Below are positions 7,404-13,772 of a stretch of 14,560 nucleotides of DNA, in pieces. The notes beneath the pieces were generated by a model. It worked only from the letters and a program-made list of their open reading frames with translations, had not been told where the DNA came from and did not search any database. Origin of the DNA: an uncultured Alistipes sp. (GTDB lineage: Bacteria > Bacteroidota > Bacteroidia > Bacteroidales > Rikenellaceae); assembly GCA_900550925.1 (NCBI GenBank), contig URTU01000047.1, forward strand, positions 1 through 14,560, written 5' to 3'. The position numbers and the translations under genes were made by a program. The stretch's first letter is position 1; each line of letters opens with the position of its first letter.

Positions 7404-8520
7404 TTATCGAGCCTCGCTGCCGTACTCCATCAGATATGCCTTGATGAACGGATCGATATCGCCATCCATCACCGCCTCGACATTCGACGTCTGATAACCC
7501 GTCCGGTGATCCTTCACACGGCGGTCGTCAAAGACATACGAACGTATCTGCGCTCCCCACTCGATCTTCTTTTTGGTCGCCTCCAGGGCCCGCTGCGTCG
7601 CCATCCGGCGGTCCAGTTCGCGCTGGTAGAGCTTCGACCGCAGGATCCGAAGCGCATTCTCACGGTTCTTGGGCTGGTCCCGCGTCTCGGTATTCTCGAT
7701 CAGGATCTCCTCCTCTTCACCCGTATCAGGGTCGGTATAGAGATACCGCAACCGTACGCCCGACTCCACCTTGTTGACATTCTGCCCGCCGGCACCGCTG
7801 CTGCGGAACGTATCCCACGACATGCGGGTCTTGTCGATATTGATCTCGATCGTGTCGTCGACCGCCGGCGAAACAAACACTGATGCAAACGTCGTCTGAC
7901 GCTTGTTGTTGGCATTGAACGGCGACAGACGCACCATGCGGTGGACACCGGTTTCGCTCTTGAGGTATCCGTAGGCGAACGGGCCGTCGAACTCGACGGT
8001 GCACGACTTGACCCCAACTTCGTCACCGGCCTGATAGTCCTGGATGCGGACCGAATAGCCGTGCGCCTCACCCCAGCGGGTATACATACGCAACAGCATT
8101 GAGGCCCAGTCCAGAGCCTCCGTACCGCCGGCACCGGCATTGATGTCAACTATGGCGCCCATCTTGTCCTCCTCGCCCTGCAGCATGTTGCGCAGTTCGA
8201 GCGCCTCGGTTTTCTCGAGCGTGCGGGCATAGATCGCATCGGCCTCCTTTTCGTCGACAGCACCCTCCCGCACGAAATCCGGCAGCAACTCCAACTCGCC
8301 GACCTGCTGGGCCAGCGACTCGTAATCGTCGATCCAGCTCTTTATGCCGGCCACCTTGCGCAACTGCTCCTGTGCACGGTCGGGGTTGTCCCAGAAATCG
8401 GGTTCCTGAGTCTTTTCCTCCTCGTTCTGAAGGTCTATTTTACGCTGATCGATGTCAAAGGCACCTCCTCAGCGTATCCAGACGCCTTACAATCTCTTTA
8501 ATCTGTTCGTCGGTAATCAT
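7404..8520 (-). CDS. prfB: Peptide chain release factor 2, with programmed +1 frameshift
   Basis: Release factor 2 recognises UGA and UAA stop codons and triggers peptide release. The gene is in two frames. The ATG at 8520-8518 opens a 21-codon leader (MITDEQIKEIVRRLDTLRRC plus L) ending at an in-frame TGA (8457-8455). A +1 shift at CTT-TGA-C enters the main frame at 8456 (DIDQRKIDLQNEEE) and continues to the TAA at 7404-7406, giving 371 aa, normal for RF2. The main body shows the stop-codon recognition tripeptide SPF (~199-201) and the catalytic GGQ (~244-246) within SSGAGGQNVNKVES. Expression should autoregulate: scarce RF2 slows termination at the internal UGA and favours the shift. It is the last gene of the cysS cluster, 21 nt after the small membrane protein. 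An annotation starting near 8363 would miss the N-terminus. Confidence 0.97.
8454..8469 (-). promoter_or_regulatory. prfB: prfB programmed +1 frameshift signal
   Basis: On the minus strand the site reads AGGAGG-TGC-CTT-TGA-C. AGGAGG (8469-8464) is a perfect Shine-Dalgarno-like element, CTT (8460-8458) is the slippery codon, TGA (8457-8455) is the in-frame stop, and the C at 8454 gives the weak termination context TGAC. The 3-nt spacing between AGGAGG and CTT is the same as in the well-known E. coli prfB site (AGGGGG-TAT-CTT-TGA-C). The frame on both sides encodes RF2 sequence, so this is not a sequencing error. Confidence 0.97.
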
Positions 8521-8541
8521 CTTGCTGTCAATATTTAATAA

Positions 8542-8757
8542 CTATTTTATCGGATCTTTGCCTGACGACCCGGCCTGCTCTTCGCGACGGCGTCTCCTGC
8601 GCCTGCCGGACTCGACCGCCGCACAGAAACACAACGCAACGCAAACCCCTACGACCGCCGAATCGGTGGTGACAAAAAAGATTATCCCCAGTGCAATACC
8701 CAGCGCCACGTTGTTCGTGACCTCGCGTTTTGGATCCCCGTTACGTCCGTCCGCCAT
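8542..8757 (-). CDS. Small arginine-rich membrane protein, unknown function
   Basis: This is a 71-aa reading frame, ATG at 8757 to TAG at 8542-8544. It sits 20 nt after the cysS stop and 21 nt before the prfB start, spacing that fits a real gene within the operon. The N-terminus is hydrophilic (MADGRNGDPKREVTNN). Next come two short hydrophobic stretches, VALGIALGIIFFVTT (17-31) and AVVGVCVALCFCAAV (~34-48), joined by Asp-Ser. Small residues are spaced as in a glycine-zipper-like helical hairpin. The tail contains seven consecutive arginines and then a polar end (EEQAGSSGKDPIK). The positive tail suggests that the C-terminus faces the cytoplasm. I do not recognise a family beyond general similarity to small glycine-zipper-type membrane proteins seen in Bacteroidota. 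Function is unknown, and co-transcription with translation genes is the only functional hint. Confidence 0.65.
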   Translation of the reverse strand: MADGRNGDPKREVTNNVALGIALGIIFFVTTDSAVVGVCVALCFCAAVESGRRRRRRREEQAGSSGKDPIK

Positions 8758-8777
8758 AGCCGTACAAATTTTATGCG

Positions 8778-10250
8778 CTATTCTATCTCCCAGTCGACTC
8801 CGTCCTTGCGGTCCTTGACACGTATGCCGAGCGCCGTCAACCGGTCGCGAATCAGGTCGGCAAAGCTCCAGTTCTTCTCGGCCTTGGCCTTCTGCCGCAT
8901 CTCGAGCAACAGTTCGACCAGCGGTGCAACCTTGTCGTTTCCGGCTGCCGAAGCCGACTTCTCGTCACGCAGCCCAAGGATGTCGAATACATACAGCGAA
9001 ACCGTCTCGCGCAGGCGTTTCAGATCCTCTTCCGAGAGCTGCTGCGTACCGTCGGCCACCTGATTGATCACCCGCACCCAGTCGAAGAGTGCCGAAATGA
9101 CCATCGGTGAGTTCAGGTCGTCGTCCATCGCCTCGCGGCAACGCTTCTCCAGATCCGACACATCGACCGTCGACCGCTCCGAGGCCTTCAGCTTTCCGAG
9201 TGTCTCGACACCCTTCATCAAGCGGTCCAGTCCCTTTTCGGCCGCGGTCAGGGCCTCGTTCGAGAAGTCGAGCGTCGAACGGTAGTGGGCCTGAAGGATG
9301 AAGAAACGGATCGTCATGGGCGAATAGGCCTTTTCGAGCAGCGGATGGTTGCCCGTAAAGAGCTGCTCGAGGGTAATGAAGTTGCCGAGCGACTTGCCCA
9401 TCTTCTGGCCGTTGATCGTAACCATGTTGTTGTGGATCCAGTAACGGGCCGAATCGTGTCCGCAGGCGGCCGTCGACTGAGCGATCTCGCACTCGTGGTG
9501 CGGGAACATCAGGTCCATCCCACCCCCGTGGATATCGAACCGTTCGCCCAGATACTTGGCACTCATGGCCGAGCACTCCATGTGCCATCCCGGGAACCCT
9601 TCGCTCCACGGCGACGGCCAGTGCATGATGTGTTCCGGAGCGGCCTTCTTCCACAATGCAAAATCATACGAATTGTGTTTGTCGTCCTGACCGTCCAGCG
9701 TACGCGTATTGGTTACGATATCCTCCAGATTGCGACCCGACAACCGGCCGTAATGATATTTCTTGTTGTAGGCCTCGACATTGAAATAGACCGAACCGTT
9801 GCTGATGTAGGCATACCCGTTGTCGAGAATACGCTTGATATACTCGATCTGCTCGATGATGTGTCCCGAAGCGTGCGGTTCGATCGAAGGCGGCAAAACT
9901 CCCAGCGCCCGCATGGCATCGTGGTAACGCTCGGTGTAATACTGCGCCACCTCCATCGGTTCGAGCTGTTCGAGACGGGCCTTCTTTGCGATCTTGTCCT
10001 CGCCCTCGTCGGCATCGTGCTCGAGGTGCCCCACATCGGTGATGTTGCGCACGTAGCGCACCTTGTATCCCGATGCCTTCAGGTAGCGGAACAGCAGATC
10101 GAAGGTGATCGCCGGCCGGGCATGGCCCAGATGCGGATCACCATACACCGTGGGACCGCAGACGTACATCCCCACAAACGGCGGGTTGTACGGCACAAAC
10201 TCCTCTTTCTTACGCGAAAGGGTGTTGTATAGAATCAGATTGGACTTCAT
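8778..10250 (-). CDS. cysS: Cysteinyl-tRNA synthetase
   Basis: This class I aminoacyl-tRNA synthetase attaches cysteine to tRNA-Cys in the cytoplasm. The protein is 490 aa, slightly longer than E. coli CysRS (461 aa). The HIGH motif appears as HLGH (40-43) in GPTVYGDPHLGHARP, and the KMSKS loop as KMGKS (283-287). The zinc ligands are all visible and in the expected order: C31, C226 (in GWHMECSAMS), H251 and E255 (in FPHHECE). The C-terminal helical domain ends with the typical IRDRLTALGIRVKD and DGVDWEIE. The ATG at 10250 begins MKSNLILYNTLSRKKEEFVP, a normal CysRS start. It heads the cysS, small membrane protein, prfB operon. I could not identify a clear TTTG/TAnnTTTG promoter in the bases just upstream. 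Confidence 0.97.
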   Translation of the reverse strand: MKSNLILYNTLSRKKEEFVPYNPPFVGMYVCGPTVYGDPHLGHARPAITFDLLFRYLKASGYKVRYVRNITDVGHLEHDADEGEDKIAKKARLEQLEPMEVAQYYTERYHDAMRALGVLPPSIEPHASGHIIEQIEYIKRILDNGYAYISNGSVYFNVEAYNKKYHYGRLSGRNLEDIVTNTRTLDGQDDKHNSYDFALWKKAAPEHIMHWPSPWSEGFPGWHMECSAMSAKYLGERFDIHGGGMDLMFPHHECEIAQSTAACGHDSARYWIHNNMVTINGQKMGKSLGNFITLEQLFTGNHPLLEKAYSPMTIRFFILQAHYRSTLDFSNEALTAAEKGLDRLMKGVETLGKLKASERSTVDVSDLEKRCREAMDDDLNSPMVISALFDWVRVINQVADGTQQLSEEDLKRLRETVSLYVFDILGLRDEKSASAAGNDKVAPLVELLLEMRQKAKAEKNWSFADLIRDRLTALGIRVKDRKDGVDWEIE

Positions 10251-10434
10251 AGTATCGAATTTGTAGGTTCATTTCTGGTCCGACCGACCGCCTGACTTGC
10301 CCCGCCGCTGCATATCCATCCGGACAACAAGGACCGGTCAACGCTATCACTGCCCCTGACTTCTGCACCTTATCGGTCAGAGGCTCCCCGTCTCGGCATC
10401 CTGCGGCGCAAAGGCCGTCAGTCAGAACAGAGTC

Positions 10435-10485
10435 GCCGGATCATACCGCTCCCCCGCTTGATTGCGGAAGCGCCCACGATCCGGC
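10435..10485. repeat. Nested inverted repeat (possible terminator or structured RNA)
   Basis: Within the 271-nt gene-free spacer 10251-10521, GCCGGATC (10435-10442) pairs with GATCCGGC (10478-10485). Inside it, CGCT/AGCG (10447-10450 with 10469-10472) and CCGC/GCGG (10454-10457 with 10464-10467) extend the stem around a 6-nt loop. On the minus strand it lies 37 nt beyond the stop of the FKBP gene, so it could terminate that transcript, but no strong U tract follows. I see no tRNA or other recognised RNA in the rest of the spacer. Confidence 0.4.
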
Positions 10486-10521
10486 CGACACGTATAAATA
10501 TCACTCTTTCAGGACAGCGGT

Positions 10522-11499
10522 CTACTTGGTAGCGGTAGAGTCGCTCTTCTGCGTTTCTGCAGCCTCAGCAGGCTCTTCGGTTGTTTCGGGAGCCGGCATG
10601 TTGGTTATATCGGGGTGCACGTCCAGCAGTTCAACCTCGAAATAGAGAGCTGCGTTCGGGCCGATCTCGGGACTCATCTGACGGGGTCCGTAAGCCAGGT
10701 TCGGATGGAGCCACATCTTGATCTTGCCACCCTTGCCGATCAGCTGCATGCCCTCGCCCCAACCGCGGATTACGCTGTTCAGACGGAATTCGGCCGGCTC
10801 ACCGCGGTCGTACGACGAATCAAACTGCTCACCATCCATGTTCAGGCCCTTGTAGTGTACCACTACACGGTCCATCATACTCGTGGCACGCTCGGTCTCG
10901 CTGCCCTCCTTGACGATCTTGTACAGCAGGCCGCTGTCGGTCTTCTTCCAGCCCGATTTCTTCTCGATGCGGGCCAGGAAATCTTCCGAACGTTTCAGGG
11001 CTTCGGCGGGGACTACATCCAGGAAGTAGTGGCGCATGCAGTTGATGGTCTGTTCCTCGTCCAGTTTTGCCTGTCCGGCGCGAACATCCTCGATACCGGC
11101 CTTGAGCCACTTGAGCTGGGCCGGAATCTTATTCTCATTGAGGCCGTACGCGTTGACGAATCCAAATGCATAGGAGACCGAATCGCACTGTTCGGGCGAT
11201 GCGAAACCGATGCTGTCGGTATTGAGCTTGCCGAAGAAGCCGTCCAGAGTCTGAATAGCCTCGTCGTTGGTAATCGTATTTTTCGAGCGGGCCACATCGT
11301 CCAGCGCCTTGTAGAACTTGTCGTAGTTCAGCGGCAGATCGCCCATATTGAATTTGATCGTATAAGCAATATTGGTACCCAGCGCATAGGAGAGCGTATC
11401 GAGTTCAGCCGAACCGCCCGTCTGCAATGAGGTTTTCTCTCGCGAGCAAGAGGCAAAGATTGCTGCACAAACCGCAGCGAGAACTAATGTCTTTTTCAT
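10522..11499 (-). CDS. FKBP-type peptidyl-prolyl isomerase lipoprotein (FkpA/Mip-like)
   Basis: This predicted periplasmic folding factor (325 aa) should catalyse cis-trans isomerisation of proline bonds. The signal peptide ends in the lipobox FASC (Cys18). No acidic surface-export signal follows (CSREKTS), so the protein probably faces the periplasm. Residues ~35-190 form the helical dimerisation domain of FkpA/Mip proteins, recognised by LDTLSYALGTNIAY. The FKBP domain follows, at about residues 212-292. Canonical active-site positions are retained: Tyr in VVVHYKG, Phe-Asp in QFDSS, Arg in YDRG, Val-Ile and Trp in SVIRGWGEG, Tyr in LAYG and Phe in YFEVELLDV. The C-terminal tail of ~30 residues is low-complexity, rich in Thr, Glu and Ala. 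The ATG at 11499 is fixed by the signal peptide. A paralogue lies 100 nt upstream, and this gene has its own promoter. Confidence 0.92.
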   Translation of the reverse strand: MKKTLVLAAVCAAIFASCSREKTSLQTGGSAELDTLSYALGTNIAYTIKFNMGDLPLNYDKFYKALDDVARSKNTITNDEAIQTLDGFFGKLNTDSIGFASPEQCDSVSYAFGFVNAYGLNENKIPAQLKWLKAGIEDVRAGQAKLDEEQTINCMRHYFLDVVPAEALKRSEDFLARIEKKSGWKKTDSGLLYKIVKEGSETERATSMMDRVVVHYKGLNMDGEQFDSSYDRGEPAEFRLNSVIRGWGEGMQLIGKGGKIKMWLHPNLAYGPRQMSPEIGPNAALYFEVELLDVHPDITNMPAPETTEEPAEAAETQKSDSTATK

Positions 11500-11510
11500 A
11501 TGTTTTAAAG

Positions 11511-11558
11511 AATATTGATGTTTCGTCCGGCAAATGTAGCATTTTTTTCGTCAATATT
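11511..11558. repeat. Inverted repeat flanking the FKBP promoter
   Basis: AATATTGA (11511-11518) is repeated as its reverse complement TCAATATT (11551-11558), with 32 nt between the arms. The predicted -7 element lies inside. It could be an operator, or chance pairing in an AT-rich leader. Confidence 0.3.
11531..11538 (-). promoter_or_regulatory. Candidate -7 element upstream of the second FKBP gene
   Basis: Read on the minus strand this is TACATTTG, an exact match to the Bacteroidota -7 consensus TAnnTTTG. It ends 31 nt before the ATG at 11499. No good TTTG is present at the usual -33 distance (the nearest, TTG, is only 13 nt away), so the promoter may be weak or activator-dependent. It would let this gene be expressed separately from the three upstream genes. 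Confidence 0.45.
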
Positions 11559-11599
11559 CACATCCGCCGGCGCATACGCATCATTTTTCCTCGACGGGA

Positions 11600-12298
11600 C
11601 TATTCCTGAGAGTTTTCAGCTGATTCCGGCGAGGGGATAACCTCGACCAGCTCGACCTCGAAGCACAACGCCTCATTGGCACCGACCTTTCGGTTGCCCG
11701 TCGAACCGTAAGCCAGTTCCGACGGTATCCACAGTTTGATACGGCCGCCGTTGCCGATCAGCCCGACGCCTTCGCGAAGCCCCTTGATCACCTCGTTGAG
11801 AGCGAATTCGGCAACCTCACCGTCGGCCGCCGACGATTCGATTTCGCGGCCATCCTTTGTCGTACCGCGATACTTGATCCGGATGCGGTCCAACAGCTGC
11901 CGCGCACGTACCGTATCTCCCGGCTCCTCGATCACATAGATCAATCCGCTGTCGGTCTTCCTGGCCGAGGGGGTATCGCGGAGCGTCTCCTCGAGGAAGC
12001 GCTGCGACGCCTCACGCGCCCGACGCGGCTTGACCACGTTGTAGTACTGGCGGTAGAATGCACCGGCCTCATCCATGTCCATCAGGGTCTTGTCGGCATA
12101 GATGTCGCGGATGGCTGCACACAACGCCTCGACATTGAGTGTCGAATCGGTATTGTACTTGAGGTTGTAACCCACATTCATGCCGATGACATAGGCCAAC
12201 GAATCGGCTTCGTTTTTCAGGATACGCTTGTCGGTCGACCGGCACGAGCTGAACGATACGGCGAGTATCGCAATGAGCAGAATCGATAATTTTTTCAT
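11600..12298 (-). CDS. FKBP-like lipoprotein with degenerate active site
   Basis: This is a second FkpA/Mip-like lipoprotein of 232 aa. The frame is open from a TTG at 12322, but the ATG at 12298 gives a proper signal peptide, MKKLSILLIAILAVSFSSC, with lipobox Cys19. A short N-terminal helical domain (ADSLAYVIGMNVGYNLKY) and a complete-length FKBP fold follow. By eye against FKBP12 numbering, four active-site positions differ: Phe36-Asp37 is Ile-Glu (REIESS), Arg42 is Asp and Trp59 is Leu (KGLREG). Tyr26 and Tyr82 (LAYG) remain. Loss of the pocket-floor tryptophan and of Asp37 suggests weak or absent isomerase activity, so a holdase role is plausible. The ATG lies 28 nt after nhaA, so the gene probably belongs to the speB-nhaA transcript. 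The stop is TAG at 11600-11602. Confidence 0.9.
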   Translation of the reverse strand: MKKLSILLIAILAVSFSSCRSTDKRILKNEADSLAYVIGMNVGYNLKYNTDSTLNVEALCAAIRDIYADKTLMDMDEAGAFYRQYYNVVKPRRAREASQRFLEETLRDTPSARKTDSGLIYVIEEPGDTVRARQLLDRIRIKYRGTTKDGREIESSAADGEVAEFALNEVIKGLREGVGLIGNGGRIKLWIPSELAYGSTGNRKVGANEALCFEVELVEVIPSPESAENSQE

Positions 12299-12326
12299 AA
12301 TCATTCCTTTGTATTTGGACAATCCA

Positions 12327-13751
12327 TTATTTTTCTTGTTCCGGCCGCGGCGGCGTGACTCCCGACCGGTCTCGCTTCGAAAAGAGTACGATCAGTATCG
12401 TGCCCAATATAGCGGCTGTAGTCGAGGCGATCAGGATAGCTATCTTGCCACGATCGATCAGGGCGGTGTCGGTGTAGGCCAGCGAGTCGACGAAGATCGA
12501 CATCGTAAAGCCGATACCGCCCAGGCATGCCACCGCAAACAGCATCTTCCAACCGGCACCCGACGGCATTTCGGCCAGTTTCAGCTTGACCGAGATCCAG
12601 CTCAGCAGGAATATACCGATCGGTTTTCCGAGCACCAGTCCGAAAAAGATACCCATTCCGACGGCACCCGTCTCGGGAGAGGAGTGAAACAGGTTGAAAT
12701 ACTCGACCGAATCGACCCGCACACCGGCATTTGCCAGCGCAAAGATCGGCATTATGATGAAGGTCACATACGGGTTGAGCATGTGTTCGAGTTTGTCACT
12801 CATGCCGATCGAGCCCGAAGCCACATGTTTCAGATCGCCCACCAGCGCAATCTCCTCGACATTGTTGTCTTCGTCGTCATCGGTCGTGACGCGCTCTATG
12901 GCATCACGCGCAGTATTCAGCCGGCGGTAAAGGTATTGACGGCTGTAGCGCGGCGACATGGGGATCAGCATTGCCATGGCGACGCCCGAGATGGTCGAAT
13001 GTACGCCCGAATAGTAGAACAGGCTCCAGATGACAATGGCCGGCACCAGATAGAACATCATCCGGCGTTCGCCCATACGGTTCATCACATACACCAGCGC
13101 CATGATTGCAAAGGCCACGATCAGGCACCCCCAGTTTATCGCACCTCCGTAAAAGAGTGCGATGACGATTATCGCCCCCAGGTCGTCGGCAATGGCTAGG
13201 GCCGTCAGAAAAACCTTGAGCGAGATCGGGACCCGGTCTCCGAGCAGCGACATGATGCCTATGGCAAAGGCGATGTCGGTTGCCGTGGGAATTCCCCAGC
13301 CGTTTGCCGCCACCGTACCTCCGTTCATCGATGCGAAGATGAGCGCCGGGAACAGCATTCCGCCGCCCGCCGCAAGAACCGGAAGTATAGCCTTGCGCCA
13401 CGACGAGAGCTGTCCGCAGACGATTTCACGTTTTATTTCGAGCCCCACGGTGAAGAAGAATATCACCATCAGGGCGTCGTTGATGAACTTCTCGACAGTC
13501 ATTTCGCGCGGGTAGGTCCAGTTGATCAGACCGTCGTGGCTGTGGACCGAAATGGCCAGGTCGGTCGTCAGCAGCGAGTGGTACAGATCGGCCGTGGCCG
13601 GCAGATTGGCCAGAACCATCGCTATGACAACGCAAACCAGCAGAACAACTCCTCCGGCCCACGGCGCCCGCAGGAACGACCGTGTATGTTGTCCGACGAC
13701 GTAACGTGTCCGGATCCAGCTGTATCGCGATATAAGCATTGGTGTTTTCAT
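12327..13751 (-). CDS. nhaA: Na+/H+ antiporter NhaA
   Basis: This inner-membrane antiporter exports sodium in exchange for protons, for pH and salt homeostasis. It has 474 aa against 388 in E. coli. The N-terminus is longer (~30 extra residues, SWIRTRYVVGQHTRSFLRAP before the first helix). The key residues are visible: D159 in PTATDIAFAIG (equivalent to E. coli D133), D189-D190 in LAIADDLGA (D163-D164), and the TM10 lysine at 376 in GLVLGKPIGI (K300). Other family signatures are FFFTVGLEIKREI, IFALANAGV and GGIGFTMSIF. A hydrophilic cytoplasmic segment at ~267-325 is expanded and contains an acidic run (DDDEDNN); the E. coli loop is much shorter. The ATG at 13751 lies 21 nt after the agmatinase-family stop, so the two are probably co-transcribed. 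No promoter was recognised in that gap. Confidence 0.95.
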   Translation of the reverse strand: MKTPMLISRYSWIRTRYVVGQHTRSFLRAPWAGGVVLLVCVVIAMVLANLPATADLYHSLLTTDLAISVHSHDGLINWTYPREMTVEKFINDALMVIFFFTVGLEIKREIVCGQLSSWRKAILPVLAAGGGMLFPALIFASMNGGTVAANGWGIPTATDIAFAIGIMSLLGDRVPISLKVFLTALAIADDLGAIIVIALFYGGAINWGCLIVAFAIMALVYVMNRMGERRMMFYLVPAIVIWSLFYYSGVHSTISGVAMAMLIPMSPRYSRQYLYRRLNTARDAIERVTTDDDEDNNVEEIALVGDLKHVASGSIGMSDKLEHMLNPYVTFIIMPIFALANAGVRVDSVEYFNLFHSSPETGAVGMGIFFGLVLGKPIGIFLLSWISVKLKLAEMPSGAGWKMLFAVACLGGIGFTMSIFVDSLAYTDTALIDRGKIAILIASTTAAILGTILIVLFSKRDRSGVTPPRPEQEK

Positions 13752-13772
13752 ACTCTGAATTTTTCAATCGTT

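Noticed and set aside
8364..8520. prfB as a frameshifted pseudogene or sequencing error
   Set aside because: The break sits exactly at the canonical AGGAGG-N3-CTT-TGA-C recoding site, and RF2 sequence continues on both sides, so it is a functional programmed frameshift.
8758..8777. Possible promoter (TAAAATTTG) between cysS and the small membrane protein
   Set aside because: The spacing inside the element is one base too long for TAnnTTTG, and no TTTG is found at the -33 distance in the end of cysS.
9285..10232. Long open frame (315 codons) on the plus strand opposite cysS
   Set aside because: It is antisense to an unambiguous CysRS gene, its translation shows no domain or signal, and such shadow frames are common in GC-rich coding DNA.
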